A DNA stretch of 64,000 nt from Serratia marcescens (GCF_029846115.1 NZ_JARVZZ010000001.1:2604001-2668000), one strand, 5' to 3'; shown: positions 1 through 9,099, counted from the stretch's first letter. Translations and numbers: made by a program. Notes: generated by a model from the letters alone, not told the origin.

Positions 1-501
1 CGGCGCGCCAACGAAAACCTTGCGGCAGGTACCCAGCCGGCGGGCAACCAGCCGTGAGTCGCTCGGGGTTCCGCTGCGGATAACGGCATCGAAACCTTCC
101 TCAATCACGTCAACCAGCCGATCCGAATAATCAATATCCAGCTCGATCTCAGGATAGCGGCGTTTGAAGTCCCCCAGTTTTGGCATGAAAAGCGTGCCCA
201 GCGACGGCAGACTGATGCGCAGCTTGCCCTGGGGAGTTCCCCGCGTTTGCAACAGTTCGGCTTCCGCCTCTTTCACCTCGCTCAAAATGCGTCGACACCT
301 TTCCAGGAACAAGGCCCCTTCCGGCGTTAGGTTGACCGTGCGGGTGGAGCGGTGAAACAGCCGCACGCTGAGCCGTTCCTCCAGCCGGGCGATGGTTTTG
401 CTGACCGCCGACGCGGAGATCCCCAGCTGTTGCCCGGCCGCCGTGAAACTGCGGCTTTCACTGACCCGAACGAAAACGTCGAGAGAACCCAGACTTTCCA
501 T
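1..501 (-). CDS. LysR-family transcriptional regulator (3' part cut by window edge)
   Basis: The reading frame opens with an ATG at 501 and is still open at base 1, so 167 residues are visible of a family that usually has about 300. Residues 1-60 form the LysR winged helix-turn-helix, with the typical AAGQQLGIS and AVSKTIARLEERL segments. The effector-binding domain begins near residue 90 (GKLRISLP). The gene is divergent from the MFS exporter that starts 137 bases away, the usual layout of a LysR regulator and its target. The inducer cannot be told from sequence. The family is certain; control of the exporter is inference. Confidence 0.9.
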   Translation of the reverse strand, partial: MESLGSLDVFVRVSESRSFTAAGQQLGISASAVSKTIARLEERLSVRLFHRSTRTVNLTPEGALFLERCRRILSEVKEAEAELLQTRGTPQGKLRISLPSLGTLFMPKLGDFKRRYPEIELDIDYSDRLVDVIEEGFDAVIRSGTPSDSRLVARRLGTCRKVFVGAP

Positions 502-638
502 AGGCTTCCATTCTATTGATGAATTTTTTGTCATGAGTGTTATTCACTTTAGCCTGTTTTTCTTTTATCGGCGAGTGGGCAGCATGATGCAACCGTCATC
601 CGCAATGAGCGGAAACATCTTTGAATGGGGAGTGATTG

Positions 639-1829
639 ATGAATCAAACGACGATATCTGCGCCTGCCGGGAGCAGCGAGCGGTTGCCGCTGGGGGGCCT
701 GCTGGCATTGGCGATGGCCGCTTTTATCACGCTGCTGACCGAGATCATGCCGGCGGGCGTGCTTTCTTCGATCGCGGGCGATTTGAACGTATCTGAAAGT
801 CTGGCGGGGCAGTTCATCACCGCCTATGCGGTGGGGGCGTTGGTCGCCGCTATTCCGCTCACCGCATTGACGCAAGGCATGCGGCGCCGCCCCTTGCTCT
901 TGAGTACGATCGGCGGTTTTGCCATCGTTAACCTCGTCACGGCGCTGTCGCATGATTACCACGTCTCATTGGCGACGCGTTTCTTCGCCGGCGTTTTCGG
1001 CGGCATCGTTTGGTCCTTGCTGGCCGGTTACGCCGTGCGCATGTCACCGGCCCATCTTGGCGGCCGCGCTATTGCGATCTCCGGCGCCGGCGCCACCCTG
1101 GCGCTGGTGCTCGGCGTACCGCTCGGCACGTTGCTTGGCCGAGCCATCGGCTGGCAGGGCGCCTTTGGCCTGATGACGTTGATGGCGCTGATGCTCGTGG
1201 TGTGGATCATCGCCATCGTGCCGGATTTCCCCGGCCAGGCTAAGGCGCATCGCCCGTCTCTGAGCGGCGTATTCTTGCAATGCGGGATCCGCGCCGTGCT
1301 GTTCGTGGTGTTCACCTTCATCGTTGCCCACAACATTCTGTATATCTACCTGGAGCCTTTCCTCACGCCGTCGGGGTTATCCGAGCGGGTCGATATCGTG
1401 CTGTTTATCTTCGGGCTGGGCGCGATTGCCGGATTGGGCGTCGCCGGGATGCTGGTCGATCGACGAGTCCAATCTCTTACGGTGATGAGCATCGTCATCT
1501 TTGCCCTCGCCGCCGTGCTGCTGGGAAGTGGGGGGCGGATAGCCCCGATGGTGTATCTCGCGGTCGCATTGTGGGGCGCGGCTTTCGGCGGTTTTGCCAC
1601 CCTCACGCAGACGGCATTGTCACGCCTTTCCGGCCGTGCGGCCGACGTGGCACAGTCCATGTATACCACGGGCTGGAATACCGCCGTGGCCGCCGGTGGC
1701 GCGATCGGCGGCATGCTGCTCGACAGGGGCGGGGCGGCCTCTTTTGCCTGGGCCATTATCGGGCTCCTCATCCTGTCTTTAACCGGCACGCTGTTTGCCA
1801 TGAATCGGGCGCTGGCCTCTCAGCGATGA
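639..1829 (+). CDS. MFS drug/sugar efflux transporter (DHA1, AraJ/YdhP-like)
   Basis: The protein has 396 residues and about 12 hydrophobic segments, the size of a DHA1-type major facilitator. The first half carries the conserved stretch around residues 75-85 (GMRRRPLLL), equivalent to the MFS cytoplasmic loop 2-3 motif. I start it at the ATG at 639, where GGGGAG lies six bases upstream; a TTG three bases earlier is in frame but less likely. It would export small molecules across the inner membrane using the proton gradient. The substrate is unknown. Its stop overlaps the 3' end of the convergent LysR gene by ten bases. The divergent LysR gene at 1-501 is the probable regulator. Confidence 0.85.
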   Translation: MNQTTISAPAGSSERLPLGGLLALAMAAFITLLTEIMPAGVLSSIAGDLNVSESLAGQFITAYAVGALVAAIPLTALTQGMRRRPLLLSTIGGFAIVNLVTALSHDYHVSLATRFFAGVFGGIVWSLLAGYAVRMSPAHLGGRAIAISGAGATLALVLGVPLGTLLGRAIGWQGAFGLMTLMALMLVVWIIAIVPDFPGQAKAHRPSLSGVFLQCGIRAVLFVVFTFIVAHNILYIYLEPFLTPSGLSERVDIVLFIFGLGAIAGLGVAGMLVDRRVQSLTVMSIVIFALAAVLLGSGGRIAPMVYLAVALWGAAFGGFATLTQTALSRLSGRAADVAQSMYTTGWNTAVAAGGAIGGMLLDRGGAASFAWAIIGLLILSLTGTLFAMNRALASQR

Positions 1830-2725
1830 GGCGATTGGCGTGCGGCGCGCGCCAAATCCTCCAGCAGCGCGTTCAACGCCTCGTCGGGCTGGACGGGGCG
1901 GCTGACCAGGCTGAGCGTGGCGCGGTAAGAGAGCGCCGCGCCGCCCAGCTGCCGCAGCAGCCCCTGTTCCACCCAGCGCGCCGCGTAGTGGGTGGGTAGG
2001 TAGCCGAGACAGGTGCCGCTCAGCACCAGATGGGCGACGCTTTCCATATGGTGGGCCACCGCCGCCAGGTGCGGCGGTGCGATCGGACACAGCTGCTGCG
2101 CCAGCAGGTAGCCGCGCTTGACCCAGCGCGCGTTTTCAATCTGCTCGCGCTCCGGTTCTTCCACCGCGAACAGCGGGTGATCCTCACTGCAGTAGATCGC
2201 CTGCGTCTCTTCCAGCCACGGCTGATAACGCAACGCCTCCAACTGTTGGCCGAAGTAGCCGATGCCCAGATCGAGCTGCCGGTGCAGCAGCCCTTGCTCA
2301 ATCTCGTTCGGTGAGCAGATGCGGCACTGCAATTGCACGTCCTGATGTCGGCGCTGGAAGTGCTTGATGGCCTGGCTGAACGGGTTGCCCGGCAGCGAAA
2401 CCAGATTATCCACCAGACCGATCTGCAGATCGCCGGTCAGCAGGCCGTTCAGCGACTGGCTGACCCGGGTGAAGTCGCGGGCGGCGTTGAACAGCGAGCG
2501 GCAGGCGATCAACATGCGTTCGCCCTTGGGCGTCAGCCGGAAGCCGGAGCGGCCGCGCTGGCACAGGCGAAAACCCAACCGGGTTTCCAGCGAGGCCAGG
2601 TGGGTGCTGATGGTGGACTGGTTCATCAGCAGCGCTTCCTGCGCGGCGCTGACACCCTGGGCTTCCGCCACCGCGACGAACACCCGCAGCAGTTTCAGAT
2701 CGATATCGCTTAGGTTGGTGAGCAT
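1820..2725 (-). CDS. LysR-family regulator of the guanidino-compound operon (GbuR-like)
   Basis: This is a full-length 301-residue LysR regulator. The N-terminal helix-turn-helix covers roughly residues 8-67 (LKLLRVFVAVAE, then MNQSTISTHLASLE) and the effector domain begins near residue 95. The ATG at 2725 follows a strong GGAGGGGGA ribosome site. It is divergent from the ureohydrolase operon, with 248 bases between the starts. In Pseudomonas the guanidinobutyrase and guanidinopropionase genes are each paired with a regulator of this kind, so it likely activates 2974-7622 in response to the guanidino substrate. Family assignment is from sequence; the target and inducer are inferred from position. 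Confidence 0.85.
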   Translation of the reverse strand: MLTNLSDIDLKLLRVFVAVAEAQGVSAAQEALLMNQSTISTHLASLETRLGFRLCQRGRSGFRLTPKGERMLIACRSLFNAARDFTRVSQSLNGLLTGDLQIGLVDNLVSLPGNPFSQAIKHFQRRHQDVQLQCRICSPNEIEQGLLHRQLDLGIGYFGQQLEALRYQPWLEETQAIYCSEDHPLFAVEEPEREQIENARWVKRGYLLAQQLCPIAPPHLAAVAHHMESVAHLVLSGTCLGYLPTHYAARWVEQGLLRQLGGAALSYRATLSLVSRPVQPDEALNALLEDLARAARQSPHR

Positions 2726-2763
2726 TCCCCCTCCGCAGAACGTCGGCCGGTTAACCCATTTTT

Positions 2764-2872
2764 AACATCGAAAAAATAGGGGCGGCGCTGAAGATATGGC
2801 CTTCCTTATGGCATGAAGTGGAAATAAAAATCAATACTTCAATGAGTTAGTTGCATCTCGTTTTTCGATGTT
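2764..2872. promoter_or_regulatory. Inverted repeat in the LysR / ureohydrolase divergent promoter
   Basis: AACATCGAAAAA at 2764-2775 is matched by its exact reverse complement TTTTTCGATGTT at 2861-2872. The 97-base offset fits paired binding sites for a LysR regulator in a divergent control region. No experimental motif is known for this regulator, so the role is inferred from position and symmetry. Confidence 0.4.
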
Positions 2873-2973
2873 TACATGCAAAAGCGGGAATGGTAGCCGG
2901 GGTGGCCAACGGGGTAGTCTGCGAATGTTGCTCAAATGTTTCAATTCATCGCAGATCAAGACAAGGAAACGCC

Positions 2974-3906
2974 ATGCTGAACCAACCCCAAAGCGGTAAC
3001 GATATGCCGCGCTTTGCCGGTATTCCCACCATGATGCGCCTGCCCGTAGCCGATCAGGCGCACGGTCTGGACGCCGCCTTTGTCGGCATTCCGCTGGATA
3101 TCGGCACCTCCAACCGTAGCGGCACCCGCTATGGCCCGCGCCAGATCCGCCAGGAGTCGGTGATGATCCGCCCTTACAACATGGGCACCGGCTCCGCCCC
3201 GTTCGAACGGCTGCAGGTGGCCGATCTGGGGGATGTCGCCATCAACCCCTACAGCCTGGCGGACAGCGTGCAGCGCATCGAGGCGGCTTACCACGAGATC
3301 CTGGCGCACGGCTGCATGCCGTTGACGCTCGGCGGGGACCACACGCTGACGCTGCCGGTGCTGCGCGCCGTCGCCCGCCGACATGGCCCGGTCGGGCTGA
3401 TCCACGTCGATGCGCATTCCGACACCAACGAGGAGATGTTCGGCGAACAGCTGGCGCATGGCACCACCTTCCGCCGCGCGTTCGAGGAAGGGCTGCTGGC
3501 GCCGGAAAAGGTGGTACAGATTGGCCTGCGCGGCAGCGGCTATGCGGCGGACGACTTCGACTGGTCACGCCGCCAGGGCTTCCGCGTGGTGCCGGCCGAG
3601 GCCTGCTGGCACCGGTCGTTGACGCCGCTGATGGCGGAGATCCGCGAACAGATGGGCGATGCGCCGGTTTATCTCAGCTTCGATATCGATGGGCTGGATC
3701 CGGCCTTCGCGCCGGGCACCGGCACGCCGGAGGTCGGTGGGCTGTCGGTCTGGCAGGGGCTGGAAATCGTGCGCGGCTGCTGCGGGCTGAACCTGGTGGG
3801 CGGCGACGTGGTGGAGGTGTCGCCGCCTTACGATCGCTCCGGCAACACGGCGCTGCTGGCCGCCAACCTGCTGTTTGAAATGTTGTGCGTGCTGCCGGCC
3901 CGCTGA
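2974..3906 (+). CDS. Ureohydrolase of the agmatinase family, probable guanidinobutyrase
   Basis: The enzyme has 310 residues and should hydrolyse a guanidino compound to an amine or amino acid plus urea at a dinuclear metal site. The metal-binding signatures are visible in order: GGDHT, DAHSDT and SFDIDGLDP. The ATG at 2974 follows AAGGAAA; a frame extension to 2851 lacks a ribosome site. The partner genes (divergent LysR, SSS symporter, NCS1 permease) resemble the Pseudomonas gbu and gpu loci better than the speA-speB polyamine pair, so 4-guanidinobutyrate is the favoured substrate. Agmatine, guanidinopropionate or guanidine itself cannot be excluded. Family is certain; substrate is inferred. 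Confidence 0.85.
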   Translation: MLNQPQSGNDMPRFAGIPTMMRLPVADQAHGLDAAFVGIPLDIGTSNRSGTRYGPRQIRQESVMIRPYNMGTGSAPFERLQVADLGDVAINPYSLADSVQRIEAAYHEILAHGCMPLTLGGDHTLTLPVLRAVARRHGPVGLIHVDAHSDTNEEMFGEQLAHGTTFRRAFEEGLLAPEKVVQIGLRGSGYAADDFDWSRRQGFRVVPAEACWHRSLTPLMAEIREQMGDAPVYLSFDIDGLDPAFAPGTGTPEVGGLSVWQGLEIVRGCCGLNLVGGDVVEVSPPYDRSGNTALLAANLLFEMLCVLPAR

Positions 3907-3983
3907 GGCCGGTGCACTGACCCTACCGGCGGAGCGGTTGCGTCGGGACCCCTGATAACAATAACAACGGAGTGGAGGTACCC

Positions 3984-5369
3984 ATGAATCTCGATCTGCT
4001 GGTCGTGGTGTTTTACTTTCTGGTGATAGGCGCGGTGGGGTGGATGGGCATTCGCCGCGCCAATTCCAAAGAGGCGTATCTGGTCGCCGGGCGCAATCTG
4101 GGGCCGGGGCTGTATCTGGGCACGCTGTCGGCGGTGGTGCTCGGCGGCGCATCGACCATCGGCAGCGTTAAACTCGGCTACACCTACGGCATCTCCGGCG
4201 TCTGGCTGTGCGGCGCGCTGGGGCTGGGCATCGTGGTGCTGAGCCTGGTGCTGGCCAAGCCGCTGCTCAAACTGAAGCTGTATACCGTCAGCCAGGTGCT
4301 GTCGCGGCGCTATCACCCGGCGGCGCGGGTCACCAGCGGCGCGATCATGCTGGCGTATGACCTGATGGTGGCGGTGACCTCGATCATCGCCATCGGCAGC
4401 GTGATGCAGGTGATGTTCGGCCTGTCGTTCAGCACGTCTATCCTGCTCGGCGGCGGGCTGGTGGTGCTGTATTCGACGCTGGGGGGGATGTGGTCGCTGA
4501 CGCTGACCGACATCATTCAGTTCATCATCATGACCGTCGGCATGATGCTGGTGCTGATGCCGATGAGCATCGTCAAGGCCGGTGGCTGGGAGGCGTTCAC
4601 CAGCCTGCTGCCCGCCGGTTACTACCGGCTGTCGTCGATCGGGCTGGACACCATTCTGGTGTTCTTCCTGATCTACTTCTTCGGCATTCTGATCGGTCAG
4701 GACATCTGGCAGCGGGTGTTTACCGCCCGCAGCGCCAACGTGGCGCGCTTCGCCGGGCTGGGGGCGGGCGTCTATTGCGTGCTGTACGGCGTGACCGGTG
4801 CGCTGATCGGCATGGCCGGCAAGATCGTGCTGCCGTCGCTCAGCAACACCGACGGCGCCTTCGCCGCCATCGCGCAGGCGGTGTTGCCGGTCGGCGTCAG
4901 CGGGCTGGTGGCCGCCGCGGAGTTGGCGGCGCTGATGTCCACCGCCAGCGCCTGCCTGCTGGCCTCTTCCACTATCGCGCTGGAGGACGTATTGCCGGCC
5001 ATCCGGCGCAAACCTTCCGGCGGGTTGGCCGCCGGGCGCTTCACCACGCTTCTCATGGGCATGGCCATGCTGGGGCTGGCGTTTGTGGTACGTGACGTGC
5101 TGGCGGCGCTGACGCTGGCCTATAACCTGCTGGTGGGCGGCATGCTGATCCCGCTGGTGGGGGCGATCTTCTGGCCGCGCGCCACCAGCGCCGGCGCCAT
5201 TGCCAGCATGTTGACCGGCAGCCTGTGCGTGGTGGGGTTGATGGCCTGGCACGGCATCGACGCCAACAGCCCAATCTACGGCGGCCTGCTGGGCGGCGGC
5301 GTCGCCTTCGTGCTGGGCAGCCTGTTGAGCCGCCCGGCAGCACAGCTGCAGCCGCAAACCGAGCGTTGA
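3984..5369 (+). CDS. Sodium:solute symporter (SSS family)
   Basis: The protein has 461 residues with about 13 hydrophobic helices and SSS-type features, including the GRNLGPGLYLGTLSA region near residue 38 and the AALMSTASACLLASS stretch near residue 320. It starts at the ATG at 3984, six bases after GGAGGT, and follows the ureohydrolase by 77 bases. Family members couple sodium entry to uptake of sugars, amino acids or other solutes. Its place in the operon points to uptake of the guanidino acid, as proposed for the symporter next to Pseudomonas gpuA. Substrate is inference. Confidence 0.85.
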   Translation: MNLDLLVVVFYFLVIGAVGWMGIRRANSKEAYLVAGRNLGPGLYLGTLSAVVLGGASTIGSVKLGYTYGISGVWLCGALGLGIVVLSLVLAKPLLKLKLYTVSQVLSRRYHPAARVTSGAIMLAYDLMVAVTSIIAIGSVMQVMFGLSFSTSILLGGGLVVLYSTLGGMWSLTLTDIIQFIIMTVGMMLVLMPMSIVKAGGWEAFTSLLPAGYYRLSSIGLDTILVFFLIYFFGILIGQDIWQRVFTARSANVARFAGLGAGVYCVLYGVTGALIGMAGKIVLPSLSNTDGAFAAIAQAVLPVGVSGLVAAAELAALMSTASACLLASSTIALEDVLPAIRRKPSGGLAAGRFTTLLMGMAMLGLAFVVRDVLAALTLAYNLLVGGMLIPLVGAIFWPRATSAGAIASMLTGSLCVVGLMAWHGIDANSPIYGGLLGGGVAFVLGSLLSRPAAQLQPQTER

Positions 5370-5385
5370 AAAGACGAGGTGGGAC

Positions 5386-6813
5386 ATGAACAATCGCAAT
5401 GTGGCGTCACGCCCAAAAATTGAAGTGCGCTCGATAGACTATGTGCCCCGTCACGAACGGCATGGCAAGGTTTGGCATCAGGCGCCGTTTTGGTTCACCG
5501 GTAATTTCGTTTTGACGACGATGGTGGTCGGTTTCACCGGCCCGGCGCTGGGGTTGGGCGCGCTTTATTCGATGCTGGCCATTGCCGCCGGCGTAGGGTT
5601 CGGCACGTTCTTCATGGCGTGCCATGCCAACCAGGGGCCGCGCATGGGGCTGCCGCAGATGATCCAGTCGCGGGCCCAATTCGGCCTGCGTGGGGCCATC
5701 GTTCCCTTTGCCGCCGTGGTGTTTGTTTACATCGGCTTCAATGTGTTCAACGTTATTCTCGCGACCGATGCGATCAACACGGTGTTGCCGGGCCACCGCC
5801 TGCCCTGGTATGCGTTGCTGATCGCGGTGGCCGTGCTGTTGGCGATCGTCGGCCACGATATGCTGCATGCGGTGCAGCGCTGGCTGACCTATGTGATGAT
5901 GGCGGTGTTCGGCGTGCTGACAATCGGCGCCGTGTTGTCGCTGCGGATGGACGCCGCCGTCGGCGCCGGGCATTTCTCGTGGGCGGCCTTTTTGATTCAG
6001 CTGTCGGCCGCCGCCGGCTACCAGATCAGCTACGCGGTGTACGTCTCCGACTACTCACGCTATTTGCCGCATGAAACGCCGTCTGCCAACGTGATCTTTT
6101 GGACTTATCTGGGGGCCGCCGGATCGGCGCTTTGGCTGATGTCGCTGGGCGCATTTCTGGCCTCAGCCCTACCGGCCCCCGATGCGATCGGCAGCGTACA
6201 GGCGGTGGGTAATGCCGTTTACCCGGGGTTTGGCACGCTGACCGTGCTGATCGCCGTGCCCTCGCTGGTCGGCATCATGGCGGTCAACTGTTATGGCGCA
6301 ATGCTGACCAGCCTCAGCGCGATTGACGCGTTCCGTAAAGTGACGCCGACGTTGAGATTACGCATGATCGGCATTGGCGTCGTCGCCCTGACGGTGTTTG
6401 CGGTTGCGTTGGCTATCCCGGCAAGCTATCTCACCAGCTTCAATACCTTCGTGCTGCTGATGCTGTATTTCCTGGTGCCCTGGACGGCGGTGAATCTGAT
6501 GGACTTTTACGTGGTACGCGGCGGGCATTACGCGATCGGTGAAATCTTCAACCCGGCGGGGATCTACGGCCGCTGGGGGCGCTCCGGCCTGACGGCCTAC
6601 GCGATCGGCCTGCTGGCGATGGTGCCGTTCATGACGTTGGGCTTTTACACCGGCCCCTTTGCTGTTTTACTGGGCGGCGCGGATATCGCTTTTCTGGTCG
6701 GCCTGCTGGTAGCCGGGAGCGTTTATGTCGTGATGTGCCGGAAGCTCGATCTTGAAGCCGAACGGCGGGTGGCGTTGTGCTGCGAGGGTTTATTGGAAGG
6801 AGAACGGGAGTGA
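5386..6813 (+). CDS. NCS1-family permease (cytosine/purine/allantoin type)
   Basis: The 475-residue inner-membrane protein has about 12 hydrophobic helices and NCS1 hallmarks: a FTGNFVLTTMVVG first helix, the GPRMGLPQMIQSRAQFG region near residue 85, and PWTAVNLMDFY near residue 365. NCS1 proteins import nucleobases, hydantoins or allantoin. The ATG at 5386 follows GAGGTGGGAC and lies 16 bases after the symporter stop. A second permease in one operon suggests that the pathway accepts two related nitrogen compounds, or that one permease is an exporter. Its stop overlaps the start of the next gene. Confidence 0.85.
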   Translation: MNNRNVASRPKIEVRSIDYVPRHERHGKVWHQAPFWFTGNFVLTTMVVGFTGPALGLGALYSMLAIAAGVGFGTFFMACHANQGPRMGLPQMIQSRAQFGLRGAIVPFAAVVFVYIGFNVFNVILATDAINTVLPGHRLPWYALLIAVAVLLAIVGHDMLHAVQRWLTYVMMAVFGVLTIGAVLSLRMDAAVGAGHFSWAAFLIQLSAAAGYQISYAVYVSDYSRYLPHETPSANVIFWTYLGAAGSALWLMSLGAFLASALPAPDAIGSVQAVGNAVYPGFGTLTVLIAVPSLVGIMAVNCYGAMLTSLSAIDAFRKVTPTLRLRMIGIGVVALTVFAVALAIPASYLTSFNTFVLLMLYFLVPWTAVNLMDFYVVRGGHYAIGEIFNPAGIYGRWGRSGLTAYAIGLLAMVPFMTLGFYTGPFAVLLGGADIAFLVGLLVAGSVYVVMCRKLDLEAERRVALCCEGLLEGERE

Positions 6814-7622
6814 AGGAAAAAATCAGCGTCGCATGCTGCCAGTTAGCGTTGCGGGTCGGGGAAGCGGAACACAATCGGGCGCTGTCCGCCCAGGCTATCC
6901 GCCGGGCGGCGCAGCGCGGCGCCAACGTCATCGTGCTGCCGGAGTTGGTGAACAGCGGCTATGTGCTGCGCGATAAGACAGAGGCGCGGGCGTTGGCCGA
7001 GGCCGAGGACGGGCCGAGCCTCAGTCTGTGGGTAGCCCTGGCGCGCGAGTTGGATGTGGCGATCGTCGCCGGTTTCTGCGAGCGCCTGCCCGATGGCGAG
7101 GTGGCCAACAGTGCGGCATTGATCGATGCGCAGGGGGTGAGGACGATTTATCGCAAAGCGCACCTGTGGCACGAAGAGAGCACCATTTTTACCGCCGGCG
7201 ATCGGCCGCCGCCGGTCATCGAGACCCGCTTCGGCCGGTTGGCGGTGATGATCTGTTACGATCTCGAATTCCCTGAGTGGGTGCGGCTGCCGGCGCTGGC
7301 CGGCGCTCAGCTGCTGTGCGCGCCGGTCAACTGGCCGCTGGCGCCGCGCCCGCAGGGCGAACGGCCGGCGGAGATGGTGAAGGCGCAGGCCAACGCCGCC
7401 GTCAATCGGCTGTTCATCGCGGTGTGCGATCGTTGTGAAACGGAGCGCGGCGTTGCGTGGATCGGCGGCTCGGTGATCGTCGACGCCGACGGCTATCCGT
7501 TGACGCAGAGCCTGGCGGGCGAAGGCATGGTACTGGCATCGATGGATATCGGCGCGGCTGATGACAAGCACATCGGCCGCCACAATCACGTGCATCGCGA
7601 TCGGCGGCCGAAGTTGTATTGA
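6810..7622 (+). CDS. Nitrilase-superfamily amidase (carbon-nitrogen hydrolase)
   Basis: The 270-residue enzyme carries the nitrilase Glu-Lys-Cys triad: Glu in VLPELVNSGY near residue 47, Lys in IYRKAHLWH near 115, and Cys in MICYDLEFPEW near 148. I choose the GTG at 6810, which sits after AAGGAG and overlaps the upstream stop as GTGA; this coupling argues for co-translation with the permease. In the arginine oxygenase route, a nitrilase-family amidase turns 4-guanidinobutyramide into 4-guanidinobutyrate, which guanidinobutyrase then cleaves. That is the most coherent reading of this operon, but N-carbamoyl amide hydrolysis is an alternative. Confidence 0.82.
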   Translation: MKEKISVACCQLALRVGEAEHNRALSAQAIRRAAQRGANVIVLPELVNSGYVLRDKTEARALAEAEDGPSLSLWVALARELDVAIVAGFCERLPDGEVANSAALIDAQGVRTIYRKAHLWHEESTIFTAGDRPPPVIETRFGRLAVMICYDLEFPEWVRLPALAGAQLLCAPVNWPLAPRPQGERPAEMVKAQANAAVNRLFIAVCDRCETERGVAWIGGSVIVDADGYPLTQSLAGEGMVLASMDIGAADDKHIGRHNHVHRDRRPKLY

Positions 7623-7626
7623 AGCG

Positions 7627-7682
7627 GCGGGGCGGGCTGCCCCGCAGAGGGTTTTCGCCGGCGGGAACAGCCGCCGCTTTTC
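7627..7682 (+). terminator. Tandem hairpins after the guanidino operon
   Basis: GCGGGGC at 7627-7633 pairs with GCCCCGC at 7639-7645, and CGGCGG at 7659-7664 pairs with CCGCCG at 7671-7676, followed by CTTTTC. The second hairpin resembles a weak intrinsic terminator between this operon and the convergent transporter gene. Confidence 0.45.
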
Positions 7683-7684
7683 GC

Positions 7685-8680
7685 TTACAGCCAGCCCGAT
7701 TTCTTCAGCTTCTGATACAGGAAAATGCAGCCGACGGCGGTCACTCCCAGCGTGGCGTGGTAGGCCCACGGGAATTTCAGCTCCGGCATGTCGGCGAAGT
7801 TCATGCCGTACAGGCTGAAGACCACCGTCGGGATGGCCAAAATCGCCCCCCAGCCCGCCAGCCGTTTCACCACTTCGTTTTGTTTGACCGTCACCAGCGC
7901 CAGGTTGACGTGCATGGCGTTGGTCAGCATTTCACGCATGTCGTCAATGTTGCTGACCACCTGATGCGCGTGATCCTGCACGTCGCGCACGTAGGCGCGC
8001 AGCTCTTTCGGGATCACCTCTTCGTGCAGGCGGATCAGTTGGTTGCAGATTTCATCCATCGGTAGCGCGGCGTTGCGCAGTGCCAGCAGATGGCGGCGCA
8101 GGGTATAGACGTTCTCGATCGCCGCCTGATCGAACTCCGACTGGAACATGTTGGCTTCGATATTCTCGATGGTGCTCTCGAAGCGCGTCACCACGCTGCG
8201 GTAGTTGTCCACCACGAAGTCCAGCACCGAATAGAGGGCGAAGCCCGGCCCGCGGCACATCTGCTTGTGGTTCTCTTCCGCCTTGGCGCGGATCGGCGCG
8301 TAGCTGGGCGAGGCGCCGTGGCGCACCGTCACCAGAAAGTTTTTGCCGACGAAGAAGTGGGTTTCACCGTATTCGATTTCGTCGTGCTCGCCCCACTGCG
8401 CGGTTTTGACCACGATGAACAGCGAGTCGCCGTAGGTTTCCAGCTTCGGCCGCTGATGCGCGCACAGCGCGTCTTCGATCGCCAGATCGTGCAGGCCGAA
8501 CTCCTCCTGCACCTTGCGCATAAACGCCGGTTCCGGCTGCCTGAGCCCCAGCCAGACGAAGGTGTCCGGCTGTTTGACCACCTCGCTGATATCGTCGATG
8601 GTCACTTCGCCCAGCCGTTGGCCGGCTTTGTATGCCACACAGTTCACCACCATGCTTTTGCTGTCCATCCGTCCATCCAT
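7685..8680 (-). CDS. CorA-family divalent cation transporter
   Basis: The 331-residue protein has a long soluble N-terminal domain rich in charged helices and two C-terminal membrane helices. The signature YGMN occurs at residues 291-294, at the end of the first helix, followed by a short acidic loop (MPEL). CorA proteins form pentameric channels for Mg2+, Co2+ or Ni2+, and the ZntB branch moves Zn2+. Its start overlaps the stop of the upstream acetyltransferase gene as TAATG, so the two are probably co-transcribed. Whether it carries Mg2+ or another metal is not decidable here; it is distinct from the usual solitary corA locus. Confidence 0.88.
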   Translation of the reverse strand: MDGRMDSKSMVVNCVAYKAGQRLGEVTIDDISEVVKQPDTFVWLGLRQPEPAFMRKVQEEFGLHDLAIEDALCAHQRPKLETYGDSLFIVVKTAQWGEHDEIEYGETHFFVGKNFLVTVRHGASPSYAPIRAKAEENHKQMCRGPGFALYSVLDFVVDNYRSVVTRFESTIENIEANMFQSEFDQAAIENVYTLRRHLLALRNAALPMDEICNQLIRLHEEVIPKELRAYVRDVQDHAHQVVSNIDDMREMLTNAMHVNLALVTVKQNEVVKRLAGWGAILAIPTVVFSLYGMNFADMPELKFPWAYHATLGVTAVGCIFLYQKLKKSGWL

Positions 8681-9099
8681 TAATCAGTCAGGGTTTTGGT
8701 GAGAAAATAACACTCATGTTCCACCGGATAATCTTTCAGCGTCATTTGCAGCTGATAGCCGAGCTTTTCGTAGAACGGCCGCGCCTGGAAGCTGAAGGTA
8801 TCCAGGCGAGCGTAGCGACAGCCGCGCGCCTGCGCCTCGCGTTCGGCGGCGCGCATCAGCCGGCCGCCGAGGCCGCTGCCGCGTTGGGAGTCCGCCACCC
8901 ACAGCCACTCGACGCTCAGCCAGTTGCCCCAGGTTTCGGCGGTCAGCCCGCCGATCACCGTGCCGGCCTCGTCGCGCGCATAGACGCTGAGCGGCTTGCG
9001 GTGACGGGCGTCGATATGCGGCAGGTTGAAAGCGCGCAGACCTTGCCTGATCGCATCAAGGGTGTGTTCGTCAATCGCGTCGGTAACGGTAATGTCCAT
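8680..9099 (-). CDS. GNAT-family N-acetyltransferase
   Basis: The 139-residue protein matches the small GNAT fold. The acetyl-CoA pyrophosphate-binding loop QRGSGLG is at residues 72-78, preceded by the beta-4 strand VEWLWVAD, and a late FYEKLGY motif is typical of the family. The ATG at 9099 follows AGGAGGAAT; longer in-frame extensions have no ribosome site. The acceptor could be a small amine, an antibiotic or a protein amino group. The stop overlaps the start of the CorA-type gene, so the two form one transcript. Confidence 0.85.
   Translation of the reverse strand: MDITVTDAIDEHTLDAIRQGLRAFNLPHIDARHRKPLSVYARDEAGTVIGGLTAETWGNWLSVEWLWVADSQRGSGLGGRLMRAAEREAQARGCRYARLDTFSFQARPFYEKLGYQLQMTLKDYPVEHECYFLTKTLTD

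Noticed and set aside
3828..5399. A 523-codon open frame opposite the sodium:solute symporter
   Set aside because: It mirrors the real gene and is low-complexity His/Gln-rich. High GC explains the lack of stops.
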